Source of the DNA: Tenacibaculum discolor
Lineage (GTDB): Bacteria > Bacteroidota > Bacteroidia > Flavobacteriales > Flavobacteriaceae
Direction of reading: 5' to 3'
NCBI RefSeq assembly: GCF_003664185.1
Contig: NZ_RCCS01000006.1
Coordinates: 1-64,000 of the forward strand
Length of the DNA: 64,000 nucleotides
Both the position numbers and the translations under genes were made by a program. Positions within the stretch are counted from its first letter, which is position 1. Each line of letters starts with the position of its first letter. Under the pieces are notes generated by a model. The model was given only the letters and a program-made list of their open reading frames with translations, was not told the DNA's origin and did not search any database. Shown here piece after piece: positions 18,701-27,380 of the stretch.

Positions 18701-20088
18701 GAGCTGTACTACTAACAGCATCGGCAGCAGCATTAGGTTTTTTACCTATGGCGATATCAACTAATGCAGGAGCAGAGGTACAACGTCCTTTAGCAACAGT
18801 AGTTATAGGAGGTTTAGTAACTTCTACAATTTTAACATTGGTAGTGTTGCCTGTATTGTACACAATTTTTGATAACCCAAAGAAATTAAAAATTAATAAA
18901 AAGGTAGCGAGTTTAGGTGTTGTACTTCTTATGGGATTGTGTACTGTTCAAGCACAACAAACTCCTAAAGGATTACAAAGTTTAATAGATTTAGCTGTAG
19001 AAAATAATAAAGGCTTGCAAGCTCAACAATTAAAGGTAGAAAAAGCCAAAGCAGCCATTACTTCAGCTTATACTTTTGATAAAACAGAAGTTTATTATAG
19101 TCGAGATGAAAACAATACAGTAGCAGATCATCCTTTAGATATTTTCGGTATTCAACAAACATTCGCTTTTCCAACAGTTTATGGAGCTAATAAGAAAGTA
19201 CAAAGATCAGCATATAGCTTAGAAAGTAATCGATACGAAACAGCTAAAAAGAAGCTGATAAAATCAGTTGTAAACGCTTATTACACCTATCAATACACGA
19301 AAGCGCAAGAGAATATTTATAGGAGTTTAGATAGCCTCTATAATAAGTTTTCGTATGCAGCGAAACGACGATTTGAGTTGGGAGAAACTAATTATTTAGA
19401 AAAAATAACAGCAAAAGCAAAACAGAAGCAAGTAAAAAATGACTATCGAAACACAGTAGTTGCTTCCCGCATAGCTTATCAAAAAATTAAAGCGCTAGTT
19501 CAGGTGAAAGATAGTTTGGTAGTAGAAAAAGAAACTATTATTCAACCAATGCAAGTACAAAGCATTAATCTAAATAAAATTACTGAACTTCAGGGTTATT
19601 ATGAAAGAGAGCAGTTAGCAAAAAGACAATTGTCACAACAAAAACAACAATTGTTACCAGACTTATCTTTAGAAGTCTTTAGAGGAAGTAATCAATATAT
19701 AGCTAAAGACTTTTATGGATATCAAGTAGGAATTAAAATTCCATTATTATTTAGTGGAGAATCTTCTAAAATAAAGCAATCAAAAATAGTAAAAGAAATT
19801 GCTGAAAATGAAACTTTAAATTATCAAAAACAGTTAGAAACCTACTATACAAACCTTAAAAATAAGTTACAAGAACAAACAGTATCATTAGCTTATTATC
19901 AAGAAGAAGGGATGCCTTTGGCGAATGAAATCCTGAAAACAGCAAACATGAGTTTTAAACATGGTGAAATAGATTTTTTTCAATACATACAAAGTGTTGA
20001 AAATGCATATCAACTAAAGTTAGCTTATGTAAACAGTATAGAGTCGTACAACAATATTGTGATAGATATTAACTACTTAACGTATTAA
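15766..20088 (+). CDS. cusA: CusA/CzcA-type heavy-metal RND pump fused to a TolC-like protein
   Basis: 1440 residues. Residues 1-1040 are a full HME-RND proton antiporter: TM1 near the start, the proton-relay GAIDFGIIIDGAV in TM4 (about 396-409), periplasmic porter domains and TM7-12. From 1046 a second hydrophobic segment ends VQAQQ (predicted cut after Ala1063), followed by about 375 residues of TolC/OEP sequence (LIDLAVENNKGLQAQQL, long helices, second repeat). The fused outer-membrane part therefore carries its own internal signal peptide. Such fusions are known in Bacteroidota. Together with the adaptor at 20099 this makes a complete tripartite pump; copper, silver, zinc or cobalt are possible substrates, and which one is not resolved. 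Confidence 0.93.
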   Translation: MLSKIIQFTIKNKFIVLLFTSFIVGFGIYSLSQIPIGAVPDVTNNQVQVITTSRNLSTQDIEQFITYPVELEMANLPGVKEIRSVSKFGLSVVTIVFEESMGTYLPRQLIAEKIKTASEKIPEGFGSPEMGPITTGLGEVYQYILDVKPEFKDRYSTTDLRTIQDWVVKRQLSGIPGVVEVNTWGGYLKQYEVAINTQKLNAMNISAKEVFTALENNNSVAGGGYIEKVNQSYFIRGEGLAKTLEDIKDIVVTNKEGMPIYVKDVATVGYGSATRFGAITANGEGEKVLGQVMMLKDASSKDVIEAVKERVASIEKSLPEGVFINAFLERSELIGKTTFTITENLVLGCIIVIFVVVLLLGNIRSGLVVASVIPLCLLFALSLMYIFGIDANLMSLGAIDFGIIIDGAVIIVEYITFKITQQKDTFVTLNKKDQQQVKDSVSNEGASKMMSSAVFGQLIILIVFIPILSLSGVEGKMFKPMALVFSFALIGAILLCLTYVPVMASIFLKPSNITDKNISVRLINKLNQWYAPVIHWALHRKKAVLGIALSMLLFSVFIYTKMGGEFVPTLDEGDFVIQPVLKTGTTLSNTIEATTKIEKILKDNFPEVKQVVSRIGAAEVPTDPMSMEESDVIITLHPKGEWTSAESKDELADKFKEALEIIPGMEVEFTQPIEMRFNELITGVRADIAIKIFGEDLSVLAQKGNEIKKLVENVEGASDIIVEKIEGLPQMNVAYNRTKIARYGLNIKEVNEMVSMSFAGKTAGNVFEGEKRFDLVVRLDKTNRTDISDLKELYIDLPNGGKVPLDELATITYQKGAAKISRDDTKRRLVVGINVRNRDLQSVVDDVQQLINKNVKLPTGYTITYGGQFENLQSASKRLMIAVPVALILIFIMLYFAFKSVKEALIIYSAIPFAAIGGVLLLWIRDLPFSISAGVGFIALFGIAVLNGIVLIEHFKELRNKEFSTIEELVKQGAADRLRAVLLTASAAALGFLPMAISTNAGAEVQRPLATVVIGGLVTSTILTLVVLPVLYTIFDNPKKLKINKKVASLGVVLLMGLCTVQAQQTPKGLQSLIDLAVENNKGLQAQQLKVEKAKAAITSAYTFDKTEVYYSRDENNTVADHPLDIFGIQQTFAFPTVYGANKKVQRSAYSLESNRYETAKKKLIKSVVNAYYTYQYTKAQENIYRSLDSLYNKFSYAAKRRFELGETNYLEKITAKAKQKQVKNDYRNTVVASRIAYQKIKALVQVKDSLVVEKETIIQPMQVQSINLNKITELQGYYEREQLAKRQLSQQKQQLLPDLSLEVFRGSNQYIAKDFYGYQVGIKIPLLFSGESSKIKQSKIVKEIAENETLNYQKQLETYYTNLKNKLQEQTVSLAYYQEEGMPLANEILKTANMSFKHGEIDFFQYIQSVENAYQLKLAYVNSIESYNNIVIDINYLTY

Positions 20089-20098
20089 AAAAATAAAG

Positions 20099-21223
20099 AT
20101 GAAATATATAATTTATAGTATCCTACTTGTAACTGTAATAGGATGTAAATCAAAAGAAGCAGAAAGTACTACTGAATCTTCAGTAGTAATTACTGATGAT
20201 AGAGTTTTTATAACGAATGAACAATGGGAAAAAAACAGTATGAAATTAGTTACTGTTGAAGAACAAGATTTTCCAACAACAATTAAGGTAGTAGGAAAAA
20301 TAGATGTACCGCCTAAAAATAAGGTTGTAGTAACTGCTAAAATGGGAGGATTTATAAAAAACATTCCTTTATTAGTTGGTGATAAAGTTAAAAAAGGACA
20401 ACGTTTGATAGCGATAGAAAATCAAGAATTTGTAGCTATGCAACAACAGTATTTAGAAACAAAACAAGAAATAACTTTTTTAAAGTCTGAATACGAACGT
20501 CAAAAGACTTTGTTTGATGAAAAAATAACATCAGAAAGAAATTATTTAAAGGCAAAGAGAGATTTTGAAGTAGCACAAACTACGTTGGTTAGTTTACAAA
20601 AACAGTTACAAATGATTAATATATCTGCAAGTAAATTAAATAGTAGTTCAATAACTTCTGTAACGGGTATTTATGCTCCTATTTCAGGAAATGTTACTAA
20701 AATCAAAGCAGTTACTGGTTCGTATATATCTCCAGCTGATGAAATTTTAGAAATTATAGATAATAAGCACTTGCATTTAGAGCTTTCTGTTTTTGAAAAA
20801 GATGCTTTAAAATTAAAAGTTGGTCAAGAAATCAGTTTTAGGGTTCCAGAACTATCATCAGAAAAATACAAAGCAGAAGTTCATTTAATAGGAAAAAGTA
20901 TTAACGAAAACAGAACGGTAGATGTACATGCACATATTGAGGAAGAGAAAAAAAGAAATTTCTTATCAGGTATGTTTGTAGAAGCTGTAATAGAAATGAA
21001 TAGCAATAAAGTTAATTCATTACCAGAGACTTCAGTAGCTGAGATAGAAGGAGAAATGTTTGGATTAATTTTAGATGAAAAATCAAACGAAGGCTATTAT
21101 TTTAAAAAGAAAAAAGTTGAGGTTGGAAATACGTTTGAGAAGAATGTAGAATTAAAAAACTCAGAACTTAAAAAAGAAACAAAATTTTTAGAAAAAGGAG
21201 TTTTTAATTTATTAATAGAATAG
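20099..21223 (+). CDS. cusB: RND efflux periplasmic adaptor lipoprotein (CusB/CzcB type)
   Basis: 374 residues; lipobox VIGC (Cys16) anchors it as a lipoprotein. Membrane-fusion-protein layout: an N-terminal beta-barrel strand, lipoyl half (VVVTAKMGGFIKNIPLLVGDKVKKGQ), an alpha-helical hairpin (about 115-185), the second lipoyl half (GIYAPISGNVTKIKAVTGSYISP), a beta-barrel and a membrane-proximal domain. It links the inner-membrane pump to the outer-membrane channel; both are encoded by the fused gene that ends 10 bases upstream. Unlike many CusB proteins it has no obvious His-rich N- or C-terminal metal domain, a job the small protein at 15288 might do (inference). Confidence 0.9.
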   Translation: MKYIIYSILLVTVIGCKSKEAESTTESSVVITDDRVFITNEQWEKNSMKLVTVEEQDFPTTIKVVGKIDVPPKNKVVVTAKMGGFIKNIPLLVGDKVKKGQRLIAIENQEFVAMQQQYLETKQEITFLKSEYERQKTLFDEKITSERNYLKAKRDFEVAQTTLVSLQKQLQMINISASKLNSSSITSVTGIYAPISGNVTKIKAVTGSYISPADEILEIIDNKHLHLELSVFEKDALKLKVGQEISFRVPELSSEKYKAEVHLIGKSINENRTVDVHAHIEEEKKRNFLSGMFVEAVIEMNSNKVNSLPETSVAEIEGEMFGLILDEKSNEGYYFKKKKVEVGNTFEKNVELKNSELKKETKFLEKGVFNLLIE

Positions 21224-21266
21224 AAAAAATGAGCTAAATCATAATTTTTATATTTTTTTTATAATA

Positions 21267-21310
21267 AAAAAGCAAAGAAATGTATGAAAATATATATTTC
21301 TTTGCTTTTT
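21267..21310 (+). terminator. Terminator of the metal efflux operon
   Basis: A perfect 15-bp stem (AAAAAGCAAAGAAAT at 21267-21281 and its complement at 21296-21310) with a 14-base loop. The stem's right arm ends in five T. It lies 43 bases after the CusB stop and covers an in-frame ATG at 21284, which argues against using that ATG as the start of the next gene. Confidence 0.75.
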
Positions 21311-21325
21311 GTTAAAAGAAGGAAG

Positions 21326-23665
21326 ATGATTAAGACTAAGAAAAAGAAAATATTATTAATCTTGACTTTTATAGGAGTCATTTTCTACTATTTCTGTCTA
21401 CCTAAAAACCTATTCGATAACCCAACATCAACAGTCGTAACAGCAAAAAATAATGAATTGTTAGGAGCTGTTATTGCTAGTGATGGTCAGTGGCGATTTC
21501 CTGAGTTAGATTCCGTTCCTAAAAAGTTTGAACATTGTATTTTACAATTTGAAGATGCTTATTTTTATAAGCACTTTGGTTTTAATCCTGTTTCCATAGG
21601 AAAAGCAATGGTAGAAAATATCAAAGCAAAAAGAGTTGTAAGAGGAGGAAGTACGCTAACACAGCAAGTAATTCGATTATCAAGAAAAAATAAAGAGCGT
21701 TCGTATTTTGAAAAGTTGCAAGAGTTAATATTAGCTACTCGATTAGAATTTCGTCATTCCAAAAAAGAAGTTTTAAAGTTGTATGCTTCGCATGCACCAT
21801 ATGGAGGTAATGTTGTTGGATTGGAAATGGCATCGTGGCGTTATTTTGGATTAAAACCATATCAATTATCATGGGCAGAAACAGCCACTTTAGCAGTGTT
21901 GCCAAATGCTCCATCATTGATTTATCCAGGAAAAAATCAACAAAAATTAAAAATCAAAAGAAATAGGTTATTGCAAAAATTACATGAGGAGGGAATTATT
22001 GATCAAATTACGTATGATTTAGCTATTGAAGAAGAATTACCGCAAAAACCATATCCGTTACCCACAGTAGCACCTCATTTTGTACAAGAAGTAACTCAAC
22101 AGTATAGAGGACAACGAGTAAAAAGCTCTATAGATATTCATCTACAAAAACAAGTAAATAATTTAGTTAAGCAGCATTATTTCCGTCAAAAACAAAATGA
22201 AGTATATAATATGGCTGTGTTGGTGTTAGATGTTAAAACAAGAAAAGTAGTATCTTATGTAGGGAATTCTCCAACAGATAAAGCACATCAAAAAGATGTA
22301 AACAATATTATTGCTCCAAGAAGCACAGGAAGTACTTTAAAACCATTTTTATATGCACAAATGCTTCAGTCGGGAGACTTATTACCCAGTCAATTAGTAG
22401 CAGATGTACCAACTGAAATAGCGGGGTATTCTCCTAAAAACTTTAACTTAACTTTTGATGGGGCAGTTCCAGCAAATGAAGCATTAACACGTTCTTTAAA
22501 CATACCTTCAGTACGTATGTTACAGAGATATGGATTGGAAAAATTTAGAGAAGATTTAAAAGCATATCACATTAACGATATTAATAAGTCAGCAAATTAT
22601 TATGGGCTTTCATTAATTTTAGGAGGAGCGGAAGCTAGCTTATGGGATTTATGTAAAACCTTTGCAGGATATGCAGGTATTGTAAATCACTATGAAGAAT
22701 TAAAACATAATTATTATCAAAATGAATTTATAGAACCGAGTTTTTTGTTTGAAGGAACTCCAGATTTTGGTAAAGTTCAAGAAGACTATACAACTTTAGA
22801 CGCTGGAGCTACTTTTTTAACACTAAATACTTTAATAGAGGTAAACAGACCTTATACAGATCAAGCTTGGAAGTATTACGATTCGTCTCAAAAAATAGCG
22901 TGGAAAACAGGAACAAGTTTTGGAAATAAAGACGCTTGGGCTGTTGGAGTTACCCCTAAGTATGTAGTAGGAGTATGGATAGGAAACTCAGATGGAGAAG
23001 GACGTCCAGATCTTACAGGAGTTGGTAGTGCAGCCCCTTTATTATTTAATGTTTTTGATGTGTTACCGAAGTCTAATTGGTTTTTGGAACCTTATGAAGA
23101 TTTAATAGAAGTAGCTATTTGTGAAAAAAGTGGTTTTTTAGCCAAATCAATTTGTCCATCTATAACAAAAAGAGTTCAAAAAACTGCGATGAAAGCAAAA
23201 TCATGTTCATACCATCAAGAAATAACAGTAGATATATCTGAAAAATTCAGAGTGAATTCAAACTGTGAATCTATTTCAAATATGGTAACAAAATCATGGT
23301 TTGTGTTACCTCCACTAATGGCATACTACTATCAACAAAACAATGCGGATTATAGATCGCTGCCCAAGTTTAGATCAGATTGTAACCAGTTAGAAAGTAA
23401 TACAATGGATTTTGTTTTTCCAGCTAAGTATACATCAAAAATATCTTTAACGAGAGGAGAAAACAATAAACTAAACCCTATAATTTTAAAGTTAACACAT
23501 GCTAATGCAGAAGCAAAAGTTTATTGGTATTTAAACAAAGAATTTATCGGAATAACAGAGCAATATCATGAACAAGCAATTATACCTAAAAATGGAATTC
23601 ATACAATTACAGCGATAGATGATTTTGGTAATGAGTTAAAGAGAATTATAGAGGTAAAAAATTAA
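21326..23665 (+). CDS. pbpC: Penicillin-binding protein 1C (bifunctional glycosyltransferase/transpeptidase)
   Basis: 779 residues from the ATG at 21326, which follows a purine-rich GAAGGAAG and lies outside the upstream terminator hairpin; the ATG at 21284 sits inside the hairpin loop. An N-terminal membrane anchor is followed by the GT51 glycosyltransferase domain (EDAYFYKHFGFNP, RGGSTLTQQ), the transpeptidase domain with STLK serine motif (GSTLKPF), SLN and KTG (AWKTGTSFG), and a C-terminal PBP1C-specific beta-rich domain with NKEFIG near the end. It builds peptidoglycan on the outer face of the inner membrane. PBP1C normally pairs genetically with alpha-2-macroglobulin; here that gene is 8.7 kb upstream. 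Confidence 0.93.
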   Translation: MIKTKKKKILLILTFIGVIFYYFCLPKNLFDNPTSTVVTAKNNELLGAVIASDGQWRFPELDSVPKKFEHCILQFEDAYFYKHFGFNPVSIGKAMVENIKAKRVVRGGSTLTQQVIRLSRKNKERSYFEKLQELILATRLEFRHSKKEVLKLYASHAPYGGNVVGLEMASWRYFGLKPYQLSWAETATLAVLPNAPSLIYPGKNQQKLKIKRNRLLQKLHEEGIIDQITYDLAIEEELPQKPYPLPTVAPHFVQEVTQQYRGQRVKSSIDIHLQKQVNNLVKQHYFRQKQNEVYNMAVLVLDVKTRKVVSYVGNSPTDKAHQKDVNNIIAPRSTGSTLKPFLYAQMLQSGDLLPSQLVADVPTEIAGYSPKNFNLTFDGAVPANEALTRSLNIPSVRMLQRYGLEKFREDLKAYHINDINKSANYYGLSLILGGAEASLWDLCKTFAGYAGIVNHYEELKHNYYQNEFIEPSFLFEGTPDFGKVQEDYTTLDAGATFLTLNTLIEVNRPYTDQAWKYYDSSQKIAWKTGTSFGNKDAWAVGVTPKYVVGVWIGNSDGEGRPDLTGVGSAAPLLFNVFDVLPKSNWFLEPYEDLIEVAICEKSGFLAKSICPSITKRVQKTAMKAKSCSYHQEITVDISEKFRVNSNCESISNMVTKSWFVLPPLMAYYYQQNNADYRSLPKFRSDCNQLESNTMDFVFPAKYTSKISLTRGENNKLNPIILKLTHANAEAKVYWYLNKEFIGITEQYHEQAIIPKNGIHTITAIDDFGNELKRIIEVKN

Positions 23666-23673
23666 ATAAATAT

Positions 23674-23704
23674 AAATACGGTTTAATTAAAAGCTGTATT
23701 TTTA
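23674..23704 (+). terminator. Weak terminator after pbpC
   Basis: An 11-bp A/T-rich stem (AAATACGGTTT against AAAGCTGTATTT, with two G-T pairs) and an AATTAA-like loop, followed by TTT and further T-rich sequence. Weak, so read-through into the antiporter gene is possible. Confidence 0.4.
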
Positions 23705-23723
23705 GTCTTTTTAAAAATAAACT

Positions 23724-25547
23724 ATGTTAGAACTAGCAGGGATAATTATACTTGGAATTTTGGCGCAATGGGTAGCTTGGAGGTTTAAAATACCAGCAAT
23801 TTTACCTTTAATCTTAATTGGATTACTTGTAGGGCCTATTGCAGCAGAATTTTTTAATGATGATGGAAGTAAATGGATAGAACCTATATGGAATGGAGAA
23901 AAAGGATTGTTTCCTGGTGATGGACTGTATTATTTCGTGTCATTATCTATTAGTATTATTCTTTTTGAAGGAGGACTAACTTTACGACGAGGAGAAATAA
24001 AAAATATAGGCCCAGTTATTACAAAATTAATAACCCTAGGATCGGCGATTACTTTTTTTGGAGGAGCCATAATTGCTCACTATGTGTTTGGTTTAAATTG
24101 GGAATTATCATTTTTGTTTTCAGGTCTAATAATTGTTACAGGACCTACAGTAATAACACCAATTCTTAGAAATATACCGCTTAAAAAAGACGTTTCAGCA
24201 GTTTTAAAATGGGAAGGAATATTAATAGATCCAATTGGAGCTTTAGTAGCTGTACTTGTTTTTGAATTTATAAGTGTAGGAGGTGGTGCAGGTTTTACAG
24301 GGACTGCTTTATTAGAGTTCTTAAAAATAATCCTTTTCGGAACCACTTTCGGATTCACTTTTGCACACGCCTTAATTTTTGTGATAAATAAAAAATGGGT
24401 GCCACATTATTTATTAAATGTGGTTTCTTTATCCACTGTTTTACTAGTGTTTGTAGAATCTGAATTGTTTGCTCATGAATCAGGATTACTAGCTGTTGTG
24501 GTTATGGGAATGGTACTAGGAAATAGTAAACTTAAGAATTTAAAAGAGATATTATACTTTAAAGAATCATTAAGTGTTTTATTAATCTCAATACTATTTA
24601 TTTTACTATCAGCAAATATTGATTATAAAGAACTAACGCTATTATACGAGTGGAAAACATTGCTTTTATTTGCTTTAATAGTGTTCGTAATACGTCCATT
24701 AGCAGTATTTTTAAGTACATCAAAATCAAACTTAAAAACAAACGAAAAACTGTTTATTAGTTGGGTAGGACCAAGAGGTATTGTTGCGGCAGGTATTGCT
24801 TCTTTATTTGGAAGTAAACTGCTAAAGCAAGGAATTGATGGTGCTGAGTATATAACTCCTTTGGTATTTATGGTAGTTTTAGGAACTGTTTTGTTAAACG
24901 CAACAACAGCAAGATTGTTTTCTAAGCTAGTAGGAGTGTTTTTAGAGCGTTCTAATGCAATTATGATAGTTGGAGCTTCAGATTTAGCAAGAATGATTGC
25001 GAAGTACTTAAAAGAGAATAAAAGAAGAGTAGTATTAATTGATTCTAATATTGAAAATGTAGAAAAAGCTAAAGAAGAAGGATTAGAATCAATTGAAGTA
25101 AATATTTACGATGATGAGTTAACAGATAATATTGAATTAAATGATGTAGGATATTTAATAGCAATGACAGGAAGTGATTCAATTAACAAATTTGTAATCT
25201 CAAACTTTTCATCGATTTTTGGTGAACAAGGAGCTTATCGTTTAGCAACTTCACAAGAAGTCATTACGAAAGATTATGAAGATGAAGATCATTTATTTAC
25301 AATAGAAGATGATTATATTAATTTAATGGAAGCTGTAAGAGAATTCCCTGAAATTCACGAAACAGTAGTAAATTCTATTGATGACTATAAAAATAAAATT
25401 AATGAAATTAATCGTGATCAAAAATCAATACCAATTTTTGTTAAGAGCCAGAAAAATGAAATTCTATTAATTTCAGAATTTGAGAAAAACGTTAAGAAAA
25501 TAGAAGATTGGAAGTTAGTTTATGTAGGTAAGAATTTAAACATCTAA
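23724..25547 (+). CDS. CPA1-type cation:proton antiporter with RCK/TrkA-N domain
   Basis: 607 residues. The first ~400 form 12 or so membrane helices of the Na+/H+ exchanger family, with FEGGLTLRRGEI, GPTVITPILR and the ion-path segment EGILIDPIGALVAV (conserved D of the ND/DP site). After the last helix comes a Rossmann-like TrkA-N/RCK domain starting IMIVGASDLARMIAKYLK with acidic D in VVLIDSN, then a C-terminal region rich in acidic residues. It should exchange Na+ or K+ for H+ across the inner membrane and be gated by a nucleotide or ligand bound to the RCK domain. Its 3' end overlaps the dnaX 3' end by 12 bases, convergent. Confidence 0.9.
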   Translation: MLELAGIIILGILAQWVAWRFKIPAILPLILIGLLVGPIAAEFFNDDGSKWIEPIWNGEKGLFPGDGLYYFVSLSISIILFEGGLTLRRGEIKNIGPVITKLITLGSAITFFGGAIIAHYVFGLNWELSFLFSGLIIVTGPTVITPILRNIPLKKDVSAVLKWEGILIDPIGALVAVLVFEFISVGGGAGFTGTALLEFLKIILFGTTFGFTFAHALIFVINKKWVPHYLLNVVSLSTVLLVFVESELFAHESGLLAVVVMGMVLGNSKLKNLKEILYFKESLSVLLISILFILLSANIDYKELTLLYEWKTLLLFALIVFVIRPLAVFLSTSKSNLKTNEKLFISWVGPRGIVAAGIASLFGSKLLKQGIDGAEYITPLVFMVVLGTVLLNATTARLFSKLVGVFLERSNAIMIVGASDLARMIAKYLKENKRRVVLIDSNIENVEKAKEEGLESIEVNIYDDELTDNIELNDVGYLIAMTGSDSINKFVISNFSSIFGEQGAYRLATSQEVITKDYEDEDHLFTIEDDYINLMEAVREFPEIHETVVNSIDDYKNKINEINRDQKSIPIFVKSQKNEILLISEFEKNVKKIEDWKLVYVGKNLNI

Positions 25548-27236
25548 CCCGAAAGTATTCTTTAACTTTTCAATTAACGGATTTTTTTCTTTTAGTTTGT
25601 CATACTTCTCTTGAGGAGTATAGGCAAACTTTTTTTCTACAGTTTCATTTACAATAACATTAATTTGAATACCATAGTTATTTAACTTTTCACGTAAAAA
25701 GCGTAATAGTTTAGGCTTACCTTTTTCAAGTTGAGACTTCATTAAGTCATTAGGTAATGAAAAAATAATAGTAAAATCCTCTTGTAACTTAGGTTCATCA
25801 GAAGCTAAAATGGCAGCTATACTTCGTTCTCCAAAATTTTGTAGTTGGAAATAGTATTTTTTCCAAGCATCTTTTAACTCATCTTGAGTGAAAGGAGTTC
25901 TTGGATGATTGTCGTAGTTTTCTTCTACATCTATAGTACTTTTTATTTCTTTCTTTTGATGTAAACTTTTTAAAGATAAAGCAGAGGTACGTCGCTTAAT
26001 ATTTTTTAAAACTGGTTTAGCAGGCGCTTCTTTTGTAACTGTAGCTGTTACAGATGTAGGTTCAGCTTTTTTAGGACTTTTAGCAACAGCAGGTTTTACC
26101 TCAGTCTTTTTAACTGAAGGAGATAAAGAGGTAAAAAAAGTAGCAGGAATTATGTAGTTGCTAGATTTTTTTTTTGCTCCATCAAAAGTGATAGAGGCAA
26201 TTTGCATTAAAGTAAGTTCTACCAATAATCGTTGGTTTTTACTTCCTCGATATTTCAAGTCGCAATCATTAGCCTTGTCTATAGCAGGGAGTAAAAACTG
26301 CATACTAGCTTTAGAAGCCTGTTCTAAGTATTTTTTCTTAGTATTATCACCAACCTCTAGTAAAGCTATAGTAGCTTGATCTTTTGCAACTAACAAATCT
26401 CTAAAATGAGAAGCCAAACCGTTTATAAAATGATGTCCCTCAAAACCTTTTCCCAACACATCATTAAAAGCCATTAAAACTTCTGGAATTTTATTTCCAA
26501 GTAATAAATCGGTAATGTTAAAATACACATCGTAGTCTAACACATTTAAGTTTTGGGTAACAGCTTCGCGAGTTAGGTTGTTTCCTGAGAAACTTACAAC
26601 CCTATCAAAAATAGAAAGGGCGTCACGCATTGCACCGTCAGCTTTTTGAGCAATTACATGAAGTGCATCATCTTCAGCAGTAATATTCTCTTTAGCACAA
26701 ATTGTTTTTAAATACTCTTTAGCATCTAAAACACCAATGCGTTTAAAATCAAAAATTTGACAACGAGATAATATCGTTGGTATAATTTTATGTTTTTCTG
26801 TAGTCGCTAAAATAAAAATAGCATGTGCTGGTGGTTCTTCTAACGTCTTTAAAAAAGCGTTAAAAGCAGCTTGAGAAAGCATGTGAACCTCATCAATGAT
26901 ATACACTTTGTATTTTCCTGTTTGAGGAGGTATACGAACTTGATCAGTTAAGTTACGAATATCATCAACCGAGTTGTTAGAAGCCGCATCTAATTCAAAA
27001 ATATTAAAAGCAAAATCTTCATCATCCGTAGTTGCATCTTCTTGGTTAATACGTTTAGCCAAGATACGAGCACAAGATGTTTTACCAACACCACGAGGTC
27101 CTGTAAACAATAAAGCCTGAGCTAAATGGTTGTTTTGTATAGCATTTTCTAACGTATTAGTAATGGCTTGTTGCCCTACGACATCCTCAAAATTTTGAGG
27201 ACGATATTTACGTGCCGATACTATAAAATGTTCCAT
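25536..27236 (-). CDS. dnaX: DNA polymerase III gamma/tau subunit
   Basis: 566 residues. Clamp-loader AAA+ ATPase: Walker A GPRGVGKTS (about 46-54), DEVH Walker B (YIIDEVHMLSQ), the LKTLEEPPAH segment and sensor/arginine-finger SRCQ. The usual zinc-binding cysteine knuckle between Walker A and DAASN is absent; the region reads KRINQEDATTDDEDFAFNIFELDAASN, which I recall as usual in flavobacteria. A linker with many Lys, Pro and Ala leads to a C-terminal domain that binds DnaB helicase and polymerase alpha in tau. Its own promoter lies just upstream, and its 3' end overlaps that of the antiporter gene by 12 bases. Confidence 0.94.
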   Translation of the reverse strand: MEHFIVSARKYRPQNFEDVVGQQAITNTLENAIQNNHLAQALLFTGPRGVGKTSCARILAKRINQEDATTDDEDFAFNIFELDAASNNSVDDIRNLTDQVRIPPQTGKYKVYIIDEVHMLSQAAFNAFLKTLEEPPAHAIFILATTEKHKIIPTILSRCQIFDFKRIGVLDAKEYLKTICAKENITAEDDALHVIAQKADGAMRDALSIFDRVVSFSGNNLTREAVTQNLNVLDYDVYFNITDLLLGNKIPEVLMAFNDVLGKGFEGHHFINGLASHFRDLLVAKDQATIALLEVGDNTKKKYLEQASKASMQFLLPAIDKANDCDLKYRGSKNQRLLVELTLMQIASITFDGAKKKSSNYIIPATFFTSLSPSVKKTEVKPAVAKSPKKAEPTSVTATVTKEAPAKPVLKNIKRRTSALSLKSLHQKKEIKSTIDVEENYDNHPRTPFTQDELKDAWKKYYFQLQNFGERSIAAILASDEPKLQEDFTIIFSLPNDLMKSQLEKGKPKLLRFLREKLNNYGIQINVIVNETVEKKFAYTPQEKYDKLKEKNPLIEKLKNTFGLDV

Positions 27237-27258
27237 TAAAATCTACTGTTTACTCGAA

Positions 27259-27290
27259 CAAAAATAGAAAACACGGTGGCAACACGCAAA
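27259..27290 (-). promoter_or_regulatory. dnaX promoter (TTTG-N20-TATTTTTG)
   Basis: On the minus strand TTTG (27290-27287) is followed after 20 bases by TATTTTTG (27266-27259), within one base of the Bacteroidota consensus spacing. The box ends 22 bases before the dnaX ATG. Confidence 0.55.
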
Positions 27291-27380
27291 CAAAATTATT
27301 AAGGAAATATTAAAGTTGTAAACAATTGTAAAATTTGCATACTTTCTACGACCAACTAACATATAAATAATAGTAATTAT

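Noticed and set aside
21284..21325. Earlier start for the PBP1C gene
   Set aside because: The ATG lies in the loop of the upstream terminator, and the ATG at 21326 has a better signal.
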